Source: Bryobacterales bacterium (GTDB lineage Bacteria > Acidobacteriota > Terriglobia > Bryobacterales > Bryobacteraceae). From it: a DNA stretch of 64,000 nt. Positions within the stretch are counted from its first letter, which is position 1; each line of letters begins with the position of its first letter. The notes under the pieces are model-generated. The model worked only from the letters and a program-made list of their open reading frames with translations. It was not told the DNA's origin and made no database searches. Made by a program: the position numbers and the translations under genes. Positions 27,601-36,800 of this stretch are shown here, piece after piece. The stretch spans positions 105,339 through 169,338 of the forward strand of contig JAEUQC010000147.1 in the NCBI GenBank assembly GCA_016789905.1, in the 5' to 3' direction.

Positions 27601-27878
27601 TTGAGCGTGATCCCGCGCCGCAACAGTTTCCGGAAACCGGGCGCTTCCACGCTCAAACTGTAGGCGCCCGTACGTAATGGCACCGACCGGTAATTGCCCA
27701 TCCCATCTGTCCGTGTCACTTGCGACGTATTCGTTCCCAGGTTTGTCATCGTCACCGTCGCCCCGGCCACGCGCGCCGCCGATTGGTCTGTGACTGTGCC
27801 GAGCATCACGCCCTGCTCCACTTGAGCCCTCACCGGCATTCCAACAACAAGTAACAGTCCCGCCAGAAGCGTTTTCAT
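24615..27878 (-). CDS. TonB-dependent receptor with carboxypeptidase-regulatory-like domain
   Basis: A 1087-residue outer-membrane receptor of the same class as the one at 19913-23371. It has a signal peptide (MKTLLAGLLLVVGMPVRAQV), a carboxypeptidase-regulatory Ig-like domain (about 28-115), a plug with LPLNGRDYLQLALLTAGTN, NNYLLDGMDNN and EFGRNVGGVVNVVIKSGGNE, and a large barrel ending IVQVAAKFYF. The two receptors are clearly different in sequence in the barrel, so they are likely to take different ligands. Its start lies only 24 bp from the divergent gene at 27903, so both share control elements; the modular secreted protein follows downstream. Confidence 0.93.
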   Translation of the reverse strand: MKTLLAGLLLVVGMPVRAQVEQGVMLGTVTDQSAARVAGATVTMTNLGTNTSQVTRTDGMGNYRSVPLRTGAYSLSVEAPGFRKLLRRGITLKIQDELRIDLILELGATTDQITVSADAALLQTTEASRGQVIENKKIVDLPLNGRDYLQLALLTAGTNVPPPGSRFQGFSSGGFRVSHNNYLLDGMDNNSNQHAAQGRSPQVISPSVDAVQEFKVQTTNYSAEFGRNVGGVVNVVIKSGGNEIHGGAFAFVRNEAFNARNFFQAAGTKIPVFRRNQFGGFIGGPIVKNRTFYFVDYEGTKEYTADTAQSTVPTDAERRGDFSSSFFNNQPTQIFDPATYNTTTRARLPFANRMIPASRIDPVAAKVGGFSVAPNRSSIINNYFSNPRSNANTHKGDLRIDHTINTANTVYFRYSKQDYFLQPESNLPAPAFGGGDPAFNRNEPQSFVFSHGHIFTPNLFNTLKASYNRLLTNRGSPLDRNMNSEIGLRGANTELAGFALFSINGYSPLGPPANNPQFSDSQTRQLTNDLLWTRGKHTVKMGGNLMFIQSPHLQAFQSNGTFTFNGNFTRQSSNNTFGNSYADFLLGIPFNSQLSTVAQGNQRRRIHGVYIQDDVKWTNKLTVNIGLRYEYVGPWFEKYNRYSNYDIDENRTRPQLRLAKDGNIADRSTLRPDYTNFAPRIGFAYRMDTRTVIRSGYGIYYGGVDHIGDRYLHASAPFFFQSGFNTDSITPTLLLRDGFPAGATSSGVSNLQTISQDRTNRTPYSQQWNFTIQRELGADLALELGYAGTKGNRLLQRFDSNAPDPGPGNINTRRPVTTLAVPGLSYVVPSLADTFRREFSANSNYNAFQIKVEKRMSKGLSVLGSYVFSKTISDARGGADAGGTAPNAVQDFKNLRAEKSLADEHFPHRFVMSSNYDLPWGKGRALGGTMPKWADLLFGQWAVGGILTFNSGRLVNIGVQGDPPNVGTGAAPRPNVVPGQQPNLPADQRTLARWFNTDAFVRQPAFTFGNAGRNLVTAPRLRNLDLAMYKIFRVDENRYFQLRGEFFNASNTPFFGAPGGQLGLAAFGLINGAADARIVQVAAKFYF

Positions 27879-27902
27879 GCCGCCACGATATCATCGATTC
27901 GT

Positions 27903-29675
27903 ATGCATTGGTTGGCCGTTCTGTTAATCCTCGCCGTGCTTCCAACTGCCGCCGCCGAACCCGACGCGCTCGCCATCTCCGCCAACATCCAATCCCGCCA
28001 TCTGCCCTTTGGAACCATCCTCGATCCCTTCTACGCCTCCGCCTCCAGTGATCAAATCACCGGCTACACCCGGTGCGGCGATTCCGCCATCTGGACTGGC
28101 CACTACCTCGCCGCCGAGTCCTACCGTTACCGGGTCACCAACTCGCCCGAAGCTCTCAACAACGCACGCAAAGCCATCAATGGCATCAAAGGCCTAGTCG
28201 ATGTCACCGGGTCCAATCTCCTCGCCCGCTGCCGCATCGCCATCGGCTCTCCCTTCGCCGCCGGCATCCATAGTGAGGAGGCCTCCAACGGGGTTTTCAC
28301 CAACGCCGCCGCCGGCTACACCTGGATCGGCAACCTCTCCCGCGATCAATACTGCGGCGTAATCTATGGCCTCGGCGTCGCCCATGACCTGCTTCCGCCA
28401 CAACCCGCCATCGTCGATATCGTCACTCGTCTGGTCTCCTTTCTGCTCGACAACAACTGGGCCGCCCCGGCGCCCAACTTCTCTCTCCGCCCCGATCAGC
28501 GACTCGCCATTCTCCAGGTCGCCCGCCGTGTCAATCCCGCCCGCTTCAACGCCATTTATGAAACCCAGCGTGAGCGCCTGATCTCCGGCATCAATCTTCC
28601 CGTACTCTTTGATTCGCTCTCTACCAGTTCCTACTTCAAGTTCAACCTCATCTACATCACTTTCTTCCATCTCATCCATGGCGAAGAAACCCCGGCCAAA
28701 GCCGCCTACGAGCGCACCTACGCCATTGCCCGCAATTACACCGCCGGCCACCAGAACGCTTTCTTCAACATGATCGACGCGGCTCTCTTCGGTCCGGATT
28801 CCCGTCGCGACGCCGAAACCCGCGAACTCCTCGATCTCTGGCTCAAACGTCCCCGACGCGACTTCTTTGTCGATCTTCGTGGCAAGGTCCGCACCTGTGG
28901 CGATCAGGCCTGCGATCCCATTCCCGTGGACCAGCGCACGCCCACCGATTTCCTTTGGCAGCGCAGCCCCTTCCAACTCTTCGGCGGCTTCACCGGTACC
29001 ATCGGCAACGCCGGTGTCGATTACATCCTGCCCTATTGGATGGCCCGCTATTACGGCGTGATCGCCGATTTCCAACTTCCCTCCGCCGTCGCTCCGGACT
29101 CAATATCTTCCCTCTACGGCGCCGGCCTCCCCCGCAACGCTCCGCTCCAACTCACCGCCGCTAACGGCGCCACCTTCCCGCTTCCCGTCATCTTTTCTTC
29201 CCCCGCCCAGTACAACTTCCTTGTCCCGCCGGGCGTCCCTCCGGGCCGTGCCATCGTCACCCTCGATGCCAACAAAACCGCCAGCTTCACCGTCCAGCCC
29301 ACCGCCCCGTTTCTCTTCACCCTCACCCCGCGCCTCGCCGCCGCCACCGCCATCCGCGTGCAAAATGGCCTGCAAATTCCCGTTCCCGTCTTTGATTGCG
29401 CCGCTGTTTGCGTCCCTGCGCCCATCGAACTCAGCCCCGCCGCGCCGGTCTATCTCACCCTCTACGCCACCGGCCTCCGCTTCCAAAAGCAGACCACAGT
29501 CACCATCAATAGCATCGCCTCGCCCGTGCTCTATGCCGGCGCGCAACCCAGTTTCCCAGGGCTCGATCAGGTCAACGTCGAACTTCCCGCGCAACTCCGC
29601 GGCAGTGGAGAAGTCGAAATCATCCTTACCGTCGACGGACGACCGGCTAACAGCGTCTACATCACCGTTCGGTGA
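27903..29675 (+). CDS. Secreted protein with Solibacter-type C-terminal domain, unknown function
   Basis: A 590-residue exported protein. A signal peptide (MHWLAVLLILAVLPTAAAEP) is followed by a helical region of about 370 residues with paired aromatics and conserved-looking turns (TRCGDSAIWTGHYLAAESYRY, SRDQYCGVIYGLGVAHDLL, FNLIYITFFHLIHGEE), which resembles an alpha/alpha toroid of a glycan-active enzyme but lacks a signature I can name. The last 220 residues are the TIGR03437-type tail found in Solibacter and relatives: SSLYGAGLPRNAPLQLT, FSSPAQYNFLVPPGVPPGRAIV and GLDQVNVELPAQLRGSGEVEI. That tail is thought to be a beta-sandwich of unknown role. The gene is divergent from a TonB receptor with 24 bp between the starts. 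Confidence 0.85.
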   Translation: MHWLAVLLILAVLPTAAAEPDALAISANIQSRHLPFGTILDPFYASASSDQITGYTRCGDSAIWTGHYLAAESYRYRVTNSPEALNNARKAINGIKGLVDVTGSNLLARCRIAIGSPFAAGIHSEEASNGVFTNAAAGYTWIGNLSRDQYCGVIYGLGVAHDLLPPQPAIVDIVTRLVSFLLDNNWAAPAPNFSLRPDQRLAILQVARRVNPARFNAIYETQRERLISGINLPVLFDSLSTSSYFKFNLIYITFFHLIHGEETPAKAAYERTYAIARNYTAGHQNAFFNMIDAALFGPDSRRDAETRELLDLWLKRPRRDFFVDLRGKVRTCGDQACDPIPVDQRTPTDFLWQRSPFQLFGGFTGTIGNAGVDYILPYWMARYYGVIADFQLPSAVAPDSISSLYGAGLPRNAPLQLTAANGATFPLPVIFSSPAQYNFLVPPGVPPGRAIVTLDANKTASFTVQPTAPFLFTLTPRLAAATAIRVQNGLQIPVPVFDCAAVCVPAPIELSPAAPVYLTLYATGLRFQKQTTVTINSIASPVLYAGAQPSFPGLDQVNVELPAQLRGSGEVEIILTVDGRPANSVYITVR

Positions 29676-29937
29676 ACCGCCGCACCGCGCTTTCCAGGGC
29701 CGGCCAACCGCTTCCCACTGCGCTCCTCACCCCGCGGAACAGCGACAGGTTCTCTTCCAGAATCCCTCGCCGCCGCGCTGCCCCGATATCTCCACCCGCT
29801 TCTGTCAACGCCGCCACCGCCTCCGCGAACTCTCCGCGTTCCTCCGGCGACGCTTGAATCTCCCGCACCAAACCGTCGTAGTTGTCCAGCGAATCCCGGT
29901 CCTGCCATACCGATCCATGTTCCAGTTGGTGACGCAC
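29662..29937 (-). CDS. Small hypothetical protein
   Basis: A 91-residue reading frame of mostly charged, helix-forming sequence (DNYDGLVREIQASPEERGEFAEAV, then ALTEAGGDIGAARRRG). It starts with GTG at 29937, 26 bp after the stop of the mannonate-dehydratase-like gene on the same strand, with an in-frame stop codon just upstream, so it cannot be extended. Its end overlaps the convergent secreted-protein gene by 14 bp. There is no signal peptide or membrane segment and I recognise no family. It could also be a remnant of a longer gene. Confidence 0.45.
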   Translation of the reverse strand: MRHQLEHGSVWQDRDSLDNYDGLVREIQASPEERGEFAEAVAALTEAGGDIGAARRRGILEENLSLFRGVRSAVGSGWPALESAVRRFTER

Positions 29938-29963
29938 CTGTGGCGCGATGTCCTACTTGCCGC

Positions 29964-31289
29964 TCACTGTTTAATCACCGTTCCGTCCCTTCGCCGTACC
30001 ACGCCCCATCCCCCGGTCAGCCGCTTTCTCTCTCCCACTTCCGTGTGTCCGAACGGATACTTCGCCGCTGCCTTTTCATCCACCTCAATCCCCCATCCCG
30101 GCGCCTCGTTCGCCCACAGGTATCCGTCCTTCGATACCGGCGCCCCCGGAAACACCTCCTGAACCTGTTCGTTAAACATCACCAGTTCCCGAATCCCAAA
30201 GTTCGGGCAAGCCAGGTCCAGCGCCAGGTTCGCCGCGTGACCAATCGGCGATACATCCCCCGGCCCGTGCCACGCTGTCTTCACTCCAAACGCCTCCGTG
30301 AACGCCGCTATCTTGCGGCAAGGCGTCAGCCCGCCCGCCTGCGACATATGGATCCGCAAATAGTCGATCAACCGTTCACGGACCAGCCACTCCCACTCCT
30401 GCGGATTGTTGAACAACTCCCCCATCGCCAGTGGCGTCGTCGTCTGTCTCCGAATAGGCCGGTACCACCCCAAATCCTCCGGCGCCACCACGTCTTCTAG
30501 GAAGAACAGCCGGAATCGCTCCACGTCTTTCGCAAACCGCAGCGCCTGCGTCGGTGAGATTCGCTCATGCGTGTCATGCAGCAACTCCACCTCATCGCCC
30601 AACTCCTCCCGCACCTTTTCCAGCATTCGCAATGTTCGCCTGATGTACGCCGCCGGCTCAAACATCGGCCCGTCATGCAGCGCGCCGGTCGTTGCCCGCC
30701 CCGCCACCGCCGGAGCCTTCCCCCCGCCGTAACTTCTCCCTCCGCCCGAGCTATACGCCGCTTGGTTTGGCACGCCCACCTGCACCCGTATGTGCCGGAA
30801 CCCCTGCCTCTGCAGCGCCTTCGCGCTCTCCACCACTTGCGCAGTCTCGTCCCCGCCCGCATGGGCGTAGCACTCCGCCGCCTCCCGCACCTTCCCGCCC
30901 AGCAGTTGATACACCGGCCGCCCCGCCATCCGCCCTTGTATATCCCACAGCGCTTGGTCCACGCCGCTCATTGCATTGTTCAGCACCGGATCGTTCCGCC
31001 AATAGGAACTGTTGTAAGCCGCCTGCCACGTGTCTTCCACCGGGCCCACCGCCTTGCCCAGCAGCAACGGTTTCAAATACTTCTCTACCGCTACGCCCAC
31101 CAACTCGGCCCGCTGCGTAAACGTCCCGCATCCATACCCATACAGCCCCGCCTGGTCCGTCACCACTTTTACGACCGTCAGCCGAAGTCCCGCCGGCGCC
31201 GTCTCTATCACCCCGATATCCCGTATCACAGGCACGCCCGCGCCCTTTGCCGTCGCTGCCAACATCCCTAACATCGTTCGACGATTCAT
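29964..31289 (-). CDS. Enolase-superfamily mannonate dehydratase/RspA-like protein with twin-arginine leader
   Basis: A 441-residue enolase-superfamily protein of the D-mannonate dehydratase (ManD)/RspA branch. Metal and active-site segments are LLHDTHERISP, FLEDVVAPED, MGELFNNPQEWEW and WHGPGDVSPIGHAAN. Members dehydrate D-mannonate or D-gluconate to 2-keto-3-deoxygluconate. The first 18 residues (NRRTMLGMLAATAKGAG) look like a short twin-arginine leader, and such leaders are common on periplasmic enzymes of this group, but the hydrophobic stretch is brief and export is uncertain. An insertion of Gly-rich sequence (SSGGGRSYGGGK) sits in the barrel. A small gene follows on the same strand. 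Confidence 0.88.
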   Translation of the reverse strand: MNRRTMLGMLAATAKGAGVPVIRDIGVIETAPAGLRLTVVKVVTDQAGLYGYGCGTFTQRAELVGVAVEKYLKPLLLGKAVGPVEDTWQAAYNSSYWRNDPVLNNAMSGVDQALWDIQGRMAGRPVYQLLGGKVREAAECYAHAGGDETAQVVESAKALQRQGFRHIRVQVGVPNQAAYSSGGGRSYGGGKAPAVAGRATTGALHDGPMFEPAAYIRRTLRMLEKVREELGDEVELLHDTHERISPTQALRFAKDVERFRLFFLEDVVAPEDLGWYRPIRRQTTTPLAMGELFNNPQEWEWLVRERLIDYLRIHMSQAGGLTPCRKIAAFTEAFGVKTAWHGPGDVSPIGHAANLALDLACPNFGIRELVMFNEQVQEVFPGAPVSKDGYLWANEAPGWGIEVDEKAAAKYPFGHTEVGERKRLTGGWGVVRRRDGTVIKQ

Positions 31290-31438
31290 TGAGCATCCAT
31301 TATACGGAGGGGCGGGTCATAAGATTTATCGATTGGACAGTGCGCCCGCTCTCTAGTAGTGTTAAAAAAGCGAGGTCCACGATAGACCGTTCTGCCCTGA
31401 GGTTTCTGCCATGATCTGCGGTTGGAGCGAGGTGCGAC

Positions 31439-32890
31439 GTGCTATTTGACACCTACCAGAACGATTCCTTTCACGACGAGATGTTTCAAGCTGACGGCTC
31501 AGTCCGTCCGGAAGCCAAACTGCTTCTCGAAACGCTTCAGTCCCTCCAGGATGGTCACCTGCAGCGCAGCCAGCGCGCCGCTGATCGTATGCTCCTCCAA
31601 ATGGGTATCACGTTCAACGTCTACGGCGAGGCCGCGGGCACGGAACGCATCTTCCCCTTCGACCTCATTCCCCGCATCGTTCCCGCCAACGAATGGGATC
31701 GTATTGAACGCGGACTGAAGCAGCGCATCCGTGCGCTCAATGCCTTCATCGATGACATCTACCACGGGCAGAGGATCCTGAAGGACAAGGTCATCCCCGC
31801 CGAAGTTATCCGCTCCGCCGCTTCCTATCGGCCGCAGATTCACGGCATCAATCCTCCTGGCGGTGTCTGGTGCCACATCACCGGTACAGACCTCATTCGC
31901 CACGGCGATGGCGAAATCTACGTTCTCGAAGACAATCTCCGCGTTCCCTCCGGCGTTTCCTACGTCCTCGAAAACCGCGATCTCATGAAGCGGACTTTTC
32001 CCGAAGTCTTTGAAGGCCTTCGCGTCCGCCCCGTTGACGATTACCCCGGCAACCTCCTCGATACGCTCGAATCCCTCGCTCCCGCCCATTGTGAAGATAC
32101 GCCGCTCGTCGTCCTGCTCACTCCGGGAATGTACAATTCGGCCTACTTCGAACACAGCTTCCTCGCCCAGAAAATGGGCATCCCGCTTGTCCAGGGCAGC
32201 GATCTCATCGTTGAGGACGGCATCGTCTGGATGCAGACCACCAAAGGGCCCCGCCGCGTCGATGTCATCTACCGCCGCATAGATGATGACTTCCTCGACC
32301 CCGCCGTCTTCCGGGCCGATTCTCTTCTCGGCGTTCGCGGCATCGTCGACGCCTATCGCCAGGGCAACGTCACCCTCGCCAACGCCCCCGGCAATGGCGT
32401 CGCTGACGACAAGGTTATCTACTCCTACGTCCCAGACATGATTCGCTACTACGAGGGCGGCGACGCCATCATACCCAACGTCGAAACTTATCTCTGCTGG
32501 CGCGATGCCGATCGGCAGCATGTCCTTGCCAATCTGGACAAGCTCGTCGTCAAGGCTGCCAACGAGGCCGGTGGCTACGGCATGTTGGTCGGGCCGCACT
32601 CAACGAAAGAACAGCAGGACGATTTTGCTCAGCGCATCGTCGACAACCCTCGCAACTACATCGCTCAGCCCACTCTCGCCCTTTCTCGCGTCCCCACCCT
32701 TATCGGAGACCGGCTCGAAGGCCGCCACGTCGACCTTCGCCCCTACGTGCTCTACGGGAAGAATGGAATCCAGGTCCTGCCTGGCGGGCTCACTCGCGTC
32801 GCCCTCCGCAAAGGTTCGCTCGTCGTCAACTCTTCCCAGGGAGGCGGCAGTAAAGATACGTGGGTACTCGCCGCGGAGGTTGGAGCCTGA
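31439..32890 (+). CDS. Circularly permuted ATP-grasp protein (DUF404/DUF407 type)
   Basis: A 483-residue protein of the circularly permuted ATP-grasp family (COG2308). Recognisable segments are LNAFIDDIYHGQRIL, the PQIHGINPPGGVWCHITGTDL strand, EIYVLEDNLRVPSGVSYVLE, VVLLTPGMYNSAYFEHSFLA, and the nucleotide-binding lysine in DKLVVKAANEAGGYGM. ATP-grasp enzymes join a carboxylate to an amine or thiol by an acyl phosphate; here the substrate is unknown. The GTG start at 31439 follows GGAGCGAGG and gives the normal family N-terminus. It leads a five-gene run; the alpha-E gene starts 1 bp after its stop. Its sequence matches the N-terminal half of the fused protein at 37213-39744, so it is a paralogue of that half. 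No signal peptide: cytoplasmic. Confidence 0.92.
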   Translation: MLFDTYQNDSFHDEMFQADGSVRPEAKLLLETLQSLQDGHLQRSQRAADRMLLQMGITFNVYGEAAGTERIFPFDLIPRIVPANEWDRIERGLKQRIRALNAFIDDIYHGQRILKDKVIPAEVIRSAASYRPQIHGINPPGGVWCHITGTDLIRHGDGEIYVLEDNLRVPSGVSYVLENRDLMKRTFPEVFEGLRVRPVDDYPGNLLDTLESLAPAHCEDTPLVVLLTPGMYNSAYFEHSFLAQKMGIPLVQGSDLIVEDGIVWMQTTKGPRRVDVIYRRIDDDFLDPAVFRADSLLGVRGIVDAYRQGNVTLANAPGNGVADDKVIYSYVPDMIRYYEGGDAIIPNVETYLCWRDADRQHVLANLDKLVVKAANEAGGYGMLVGPHSTKEQQDDFAQRIVDNPRNYIAQPTLALSRVPTLIGDRLEGRHVDLRPYVLYGKNGIQVLPGGLTRVALRKGSLVVNSSQGGGSKDTWVLAAEVGA

Positions 32891-32891
32891 C

Positions 32892-33878
32892 ATGTCCGTC
32901 GAAACCAAACCCCTCTTAAGCCGCGTCGCGGACTCGCTTTACTGGATGGCCCGTTACATGGAGCGCGCCGAAAATGTCGCTCGCCTCCTCGAAGTAAACC
33001 TCCATCTCCAACTCGATCTCCCTCTTGATGGCAACCAATGGCAACCCGTCATCGACACCTGTGGCGAAGCCCCGGCCTTCCGCAAAAAGTACGGCGAGGC
33101 CACCCAGGAATCCGTCATCGCCTTCCTCGCCCAGGATCGCGACTACGCCAACTCCATCACCTCTTGCCTTTTCGCCGCGCGCGAAAACGCCCGCTCCGTC
33201 CGGGAAACCATCTCCTCGGAAATGTGGGAACACGTCAACGGCGTCTATCTCAAAACACTCCAGCAATACGCCAAGCCGCCCGAAGAACTCTCCCCAGAAG
33301 TCTTCCGCGATCTTCGTCTCAATGGCCACATGTTCCAGGGCATCACCGACGCCACCATGAGTCACAACGAACCCTGGCACTTCGTTCGCCTCGGCCGTCA
33401 GATGGAGCGCGCCGACAAAACCTCCCGGCTTCTCGACGTGAAGTATTTCATGCTTCTCCCGCGCGACGCCGGTGTCGGCACACCCTATGACGACCTGCTC
33501 TGGTCCGCCGTCCTTAAATCCGTCAGCGGCTTTGAAATGTATCGGCAGTCTCGCGGCAAAGTCTCCCCCCGCGAAGTCGTCAGCTTCCTTGTGCTCGATC
33601 CGGATTTCCCGCGCTCCATCCGCCACTCCATCGCCCGTGCCGTCGATTCGCTCGATGTCATTCGCGGCGGCGTGGAAAGCCAATCCGCCCGTCAACTCGG
33701 CGAACTTCGGCGGGAACTCGACGAAATGGACGTAGACCAAATGATCCTCTCCGGACTCCATGAGTTCCTCGACAATCTCCAACTCCGCCTCAACGCCGTT
33801 GGCGCCGGGCTGCAGCGCGACTTCTTCGCTCTCCGCACCCAGATGCAATCGCAGACGCAAGCCGTGGGCGGAGACTGA
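32892..33878 (+). CDS. Alpha-E domain protein
   Basis: A 328-residue all-helical protein of the alpha-E family (COG2307). The N-terminal LLSRVADSLYWMARYMERAENVARLLEVNL is the family hallmark and aligns with SLPSRVADNLFWLGRYAER in the fused gene downstream. HFVRLGRQMERADKTSRLLD and LNGHMFQGITDATMSH form the conserved core with Glu and Arg residues. The biochemical role is not established; the domain almost always accompanies circularly permuted ATP-grasp and transglutaminase-like proteins, which points to a complex. The ATG at 32892 follows the preceding stop at once, and the gene's own TGA overlaps the next ATG (TGATG). Confidence 0.92.
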   Translation: MSVETKPLLSRVADSLYWMARYMERAENVARLLEVNLHLQLDLPLDGNQWQPVIDTCGEAPAFRKKYGEATQESVIAFLAQDRDYANSITSCLFAARENARSVRETISSEMWEHVNGVYLKTLQQYAKPPEELSPEVFRDLRLNGHMFQGITDATMSHNEPWHFVRLGRQMERADKTSRLLDVKYFMLLPRDAGVGTPYDDLLWSAVLKSVSGFEMYRQSRGKVSPREVVSFLVLDPDFPRSIRHSIARAVDSLDVIRGGVESQSARQLGELRRELDEMDVDQMILSGLHEFLDNLQLRLNAVGAGLQRDFFALRTQMQSQTQAVGGD

Positions 33879-36800
33879 TGGGTATCCGCGTCGCGCTGCA
33901 CCATAAAACTGTCTACAAGTACGACCGGCTCGTCTCCCTCGGGCCTCAAATCGTGCGCCTCCGGCCCGCGCCCCACAGTCGCACCGCCATCGTCAGCTAT
34001 TCGCTCAAGGTCGAACCTGCCAAGCAGTTCATCAACTGGCAGCAGGACCCGCAAAGCAACTACCTCGCCCGATTCGTCTTCCCCGACCCTACGCGCGAGC
34101 TCTCCCTCGAAGTCGATCTGGTGGCCGAAATGGCCGTCATCAATCCCTTCGATTTCTTCCTCGAACCCTATGCCGAAACGTTCCCCTTCTCCTACGAAAC
34201 CTGGGAGCAGAGCGAACTCCGCCCCTTCATGGAGACCCTCCCGCTTGGGCCTCATCTGGAAAAATACCTCGCCGGAATCTCACGCGAAACCAAGCAATCA
34301 GTCAACTTCCTGGTCGATCTCAATATGCGGCTCCAACAGGATATCCGCTATCTCATCCGCCTGGAACCCGGCGTTCAAACGCCTGAGGAAACACTCGAAT
34401 CCCGCAGCGGCTCCTGTCGTGATTCCTCCTGGCTTCTCGTTCAAATCCTCCGCCGGCTTGGCCTTGCCGCCCGCTTCGTCTCCGGCTATCTCATCCAACT
34501 GAAGCCAGATGTGAAATCGCTCGACGGCCCCTCCGGCGCCGCCGAGGACTTTACTGATCTCCACGCCTGGGCCGAAGTCTACCTGCCCGGCGCCGGCTGG
34601 ATCGGGCTCGACCCCACTTCCGGCCTCTTTGCCGGCGAAGGCCACATCCCTCTCGCCGCCACTCCCGATCCGCAGGGCGCTGCCCCCGTCACCGGCATGG
34701 TCAGTCCTTGCGAAGTCGAGTTCCACCACGAAATGTGGGTCACCCGCATCCATGAGGACCCCCGCGTTACCAAGCCCTACACCGATAATCAGTGGGAAGC
34801 CATTCTTTCTCTCGGCGATGCAATCGACGGCGAACTCCTCTCGGGCGACGTCCGCCTCACCATGGGCGGCGAACCCACGTTCGTCTCCATTGACGATATG
34901 GATGGAGAAGAATGGAACACCGCGGCCCACGGCCCCAATAAGCAACGCATGGCCAGCGAACTCCTCGGCCGGCTTCGGGATCGTTTCGCCCCAGGCGGGC
35001 TGCTGCACTTCGGGCAAGGGAAGTGGTATCCCGGGGAACAACTCCCCCGCTGGGCTTACGCCTGTTACTGGCGCACCGATGGCCGCCCCCTTTGGCACGA
35101 CGCGAAACTCGTTGCCGAACCCCACATGGATTACGGCTACGGCGCCGCGGAGGCGGAACGTTTCGCCGTCGCTCTCGCCCGCCGCCTCGCCATCGGCCCG
35201 GAATTCTTAGTTACCGCTTACGAAGACCCCATCACTTACATCAACAAAGAGCGCGACTTACCCATTAACGTCGATCCCCTCAATAACAAACTCGACGACC
35301 CCGAGGAGCGCGAACGGCTCCGCCGCGTTTTTGAGCGCGGCCTTGGCCAACCTGTCGGCTACGTGCTTCCGCTCCAGCGCGGCTGGGGGAAGAACGGACC
35401 CGAATGGCAAAGCGGCCTCTGGATGCTTCGCGCCCGGCATCTATTCCTCATGCCCGGCGATTCGCCCGTCGGCTACCGCCTCCCGCTGCAGCGACTTCCC
35501 TGGCAACCGGCCTCCGAAGTCCAGCAAATCTGGACCATTGACCCGCTTGCCCCCGCCAATCCGCTCCCCGTTCCCAAACGCCAGATCGACGCCGCCCGCC
35601 TTGGCGACGCCCGTCCGCAAATGCAAAAGGCGTCCGATCCGCCCCCGTCTTTCCCGCCCGGAACCCCTGTTGTCCGCACCGCCCTCACCGTTGAGCCCCG
35701 CGCCGGAAAGCTCTTCGTCTTCCTCCCGCCCGTCTCTTCCGCTGACGAATATGTTGAGTTAGTTGCCGCCATTGAAGATACCGCCGCCGGCCTTAAGATG
35801 CCGGTCCTCCTGGAAGGCTACACGCCTCCCTCCGATCCCCGTCTCCGTAATATCAAAGTAACTCCCGATCCCGGCGTCATTGAAGTCAATACAGACCCTT
35901 CCTCCTCCTGGCGCGAACTCGTCGACAAAACCAACATCCTCTACGGCGAAGCCCGCCTCTCCCGCCTCGGCACGGAAAAGTTCATGCTCGATGGCCGCCA
36001 CACCGGCACCGGCGGCGGCAACCATCTTGTCCTCGGTGGCCCCACCGCCGCTGACAGCCCCTTCCTCCGCCGGCCCGATCTTCTCCGCTCCCTCCTTGGC
36101 TTCTGGCTTAATCACCCCTCCCTCAGTTACCTCTTCTCCGGCGTCTTCATCGGGCCCACTTCCCAGGCGCCGCGCGTCGATGAGGCCCGCGCCGATTCCG
36201 TCTACGAACTCGAAGTCGCCTTCTCGCTCATCGATCGAAACTCCCAATGCCCCCCCTGGCTTGTCGATCGCATCTTCCGCAATTTGCTGGTCGATATCAC
36301 CGGCAACACCCATCGCGCTGAGTTCTGCATCGATAAACTCTACTCGCCCGATAGCTCCACCGGCCGCCTCGGCCTCCTCGAACTCCGGGCTTTCGAAATG
36401 CCGCCCCACGCGCGCATGAGTCTCGCCCAGCAACTCCTCGTCCGCGCTCTTGTCGCCTGGTTCTGGCGCGAACCCTTCACCGCCCAGCCCATCCGTTGGG
36501 GCACCCGCCTCCACGATCGCTATCTGCTCCCCTTCTACGTCGAACGCGATTTCGATTGGGTCATCGATGCCCTCCAGCGCGCCGGCTACCCGCTTCAGGC
36601 CGAATGGTTCGGGCCCCACGTCGAGTTCCGCTTCCCCGTCTACGGCCGCGTCAATTACGATGGCGTTGAAATCGAACTCCGCCAAGCCATCGAGCCCTGG
36701 TACGTCCTCGGCGAAGAACCCGGCGGCGGCGGCACCACCCGTTTCGTCGATTCCTCCGTCGAACGCATGCAGGTCCGCGTCCGCGGCCTCACTAACGAAC

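Noticed and set aside
31320..31365. Promoter with TTGGAC and TAGTGT before the ATP-grasp cluster
   Set aside because: The -10 box matches at only three of six positions, too weak to list as a feature.
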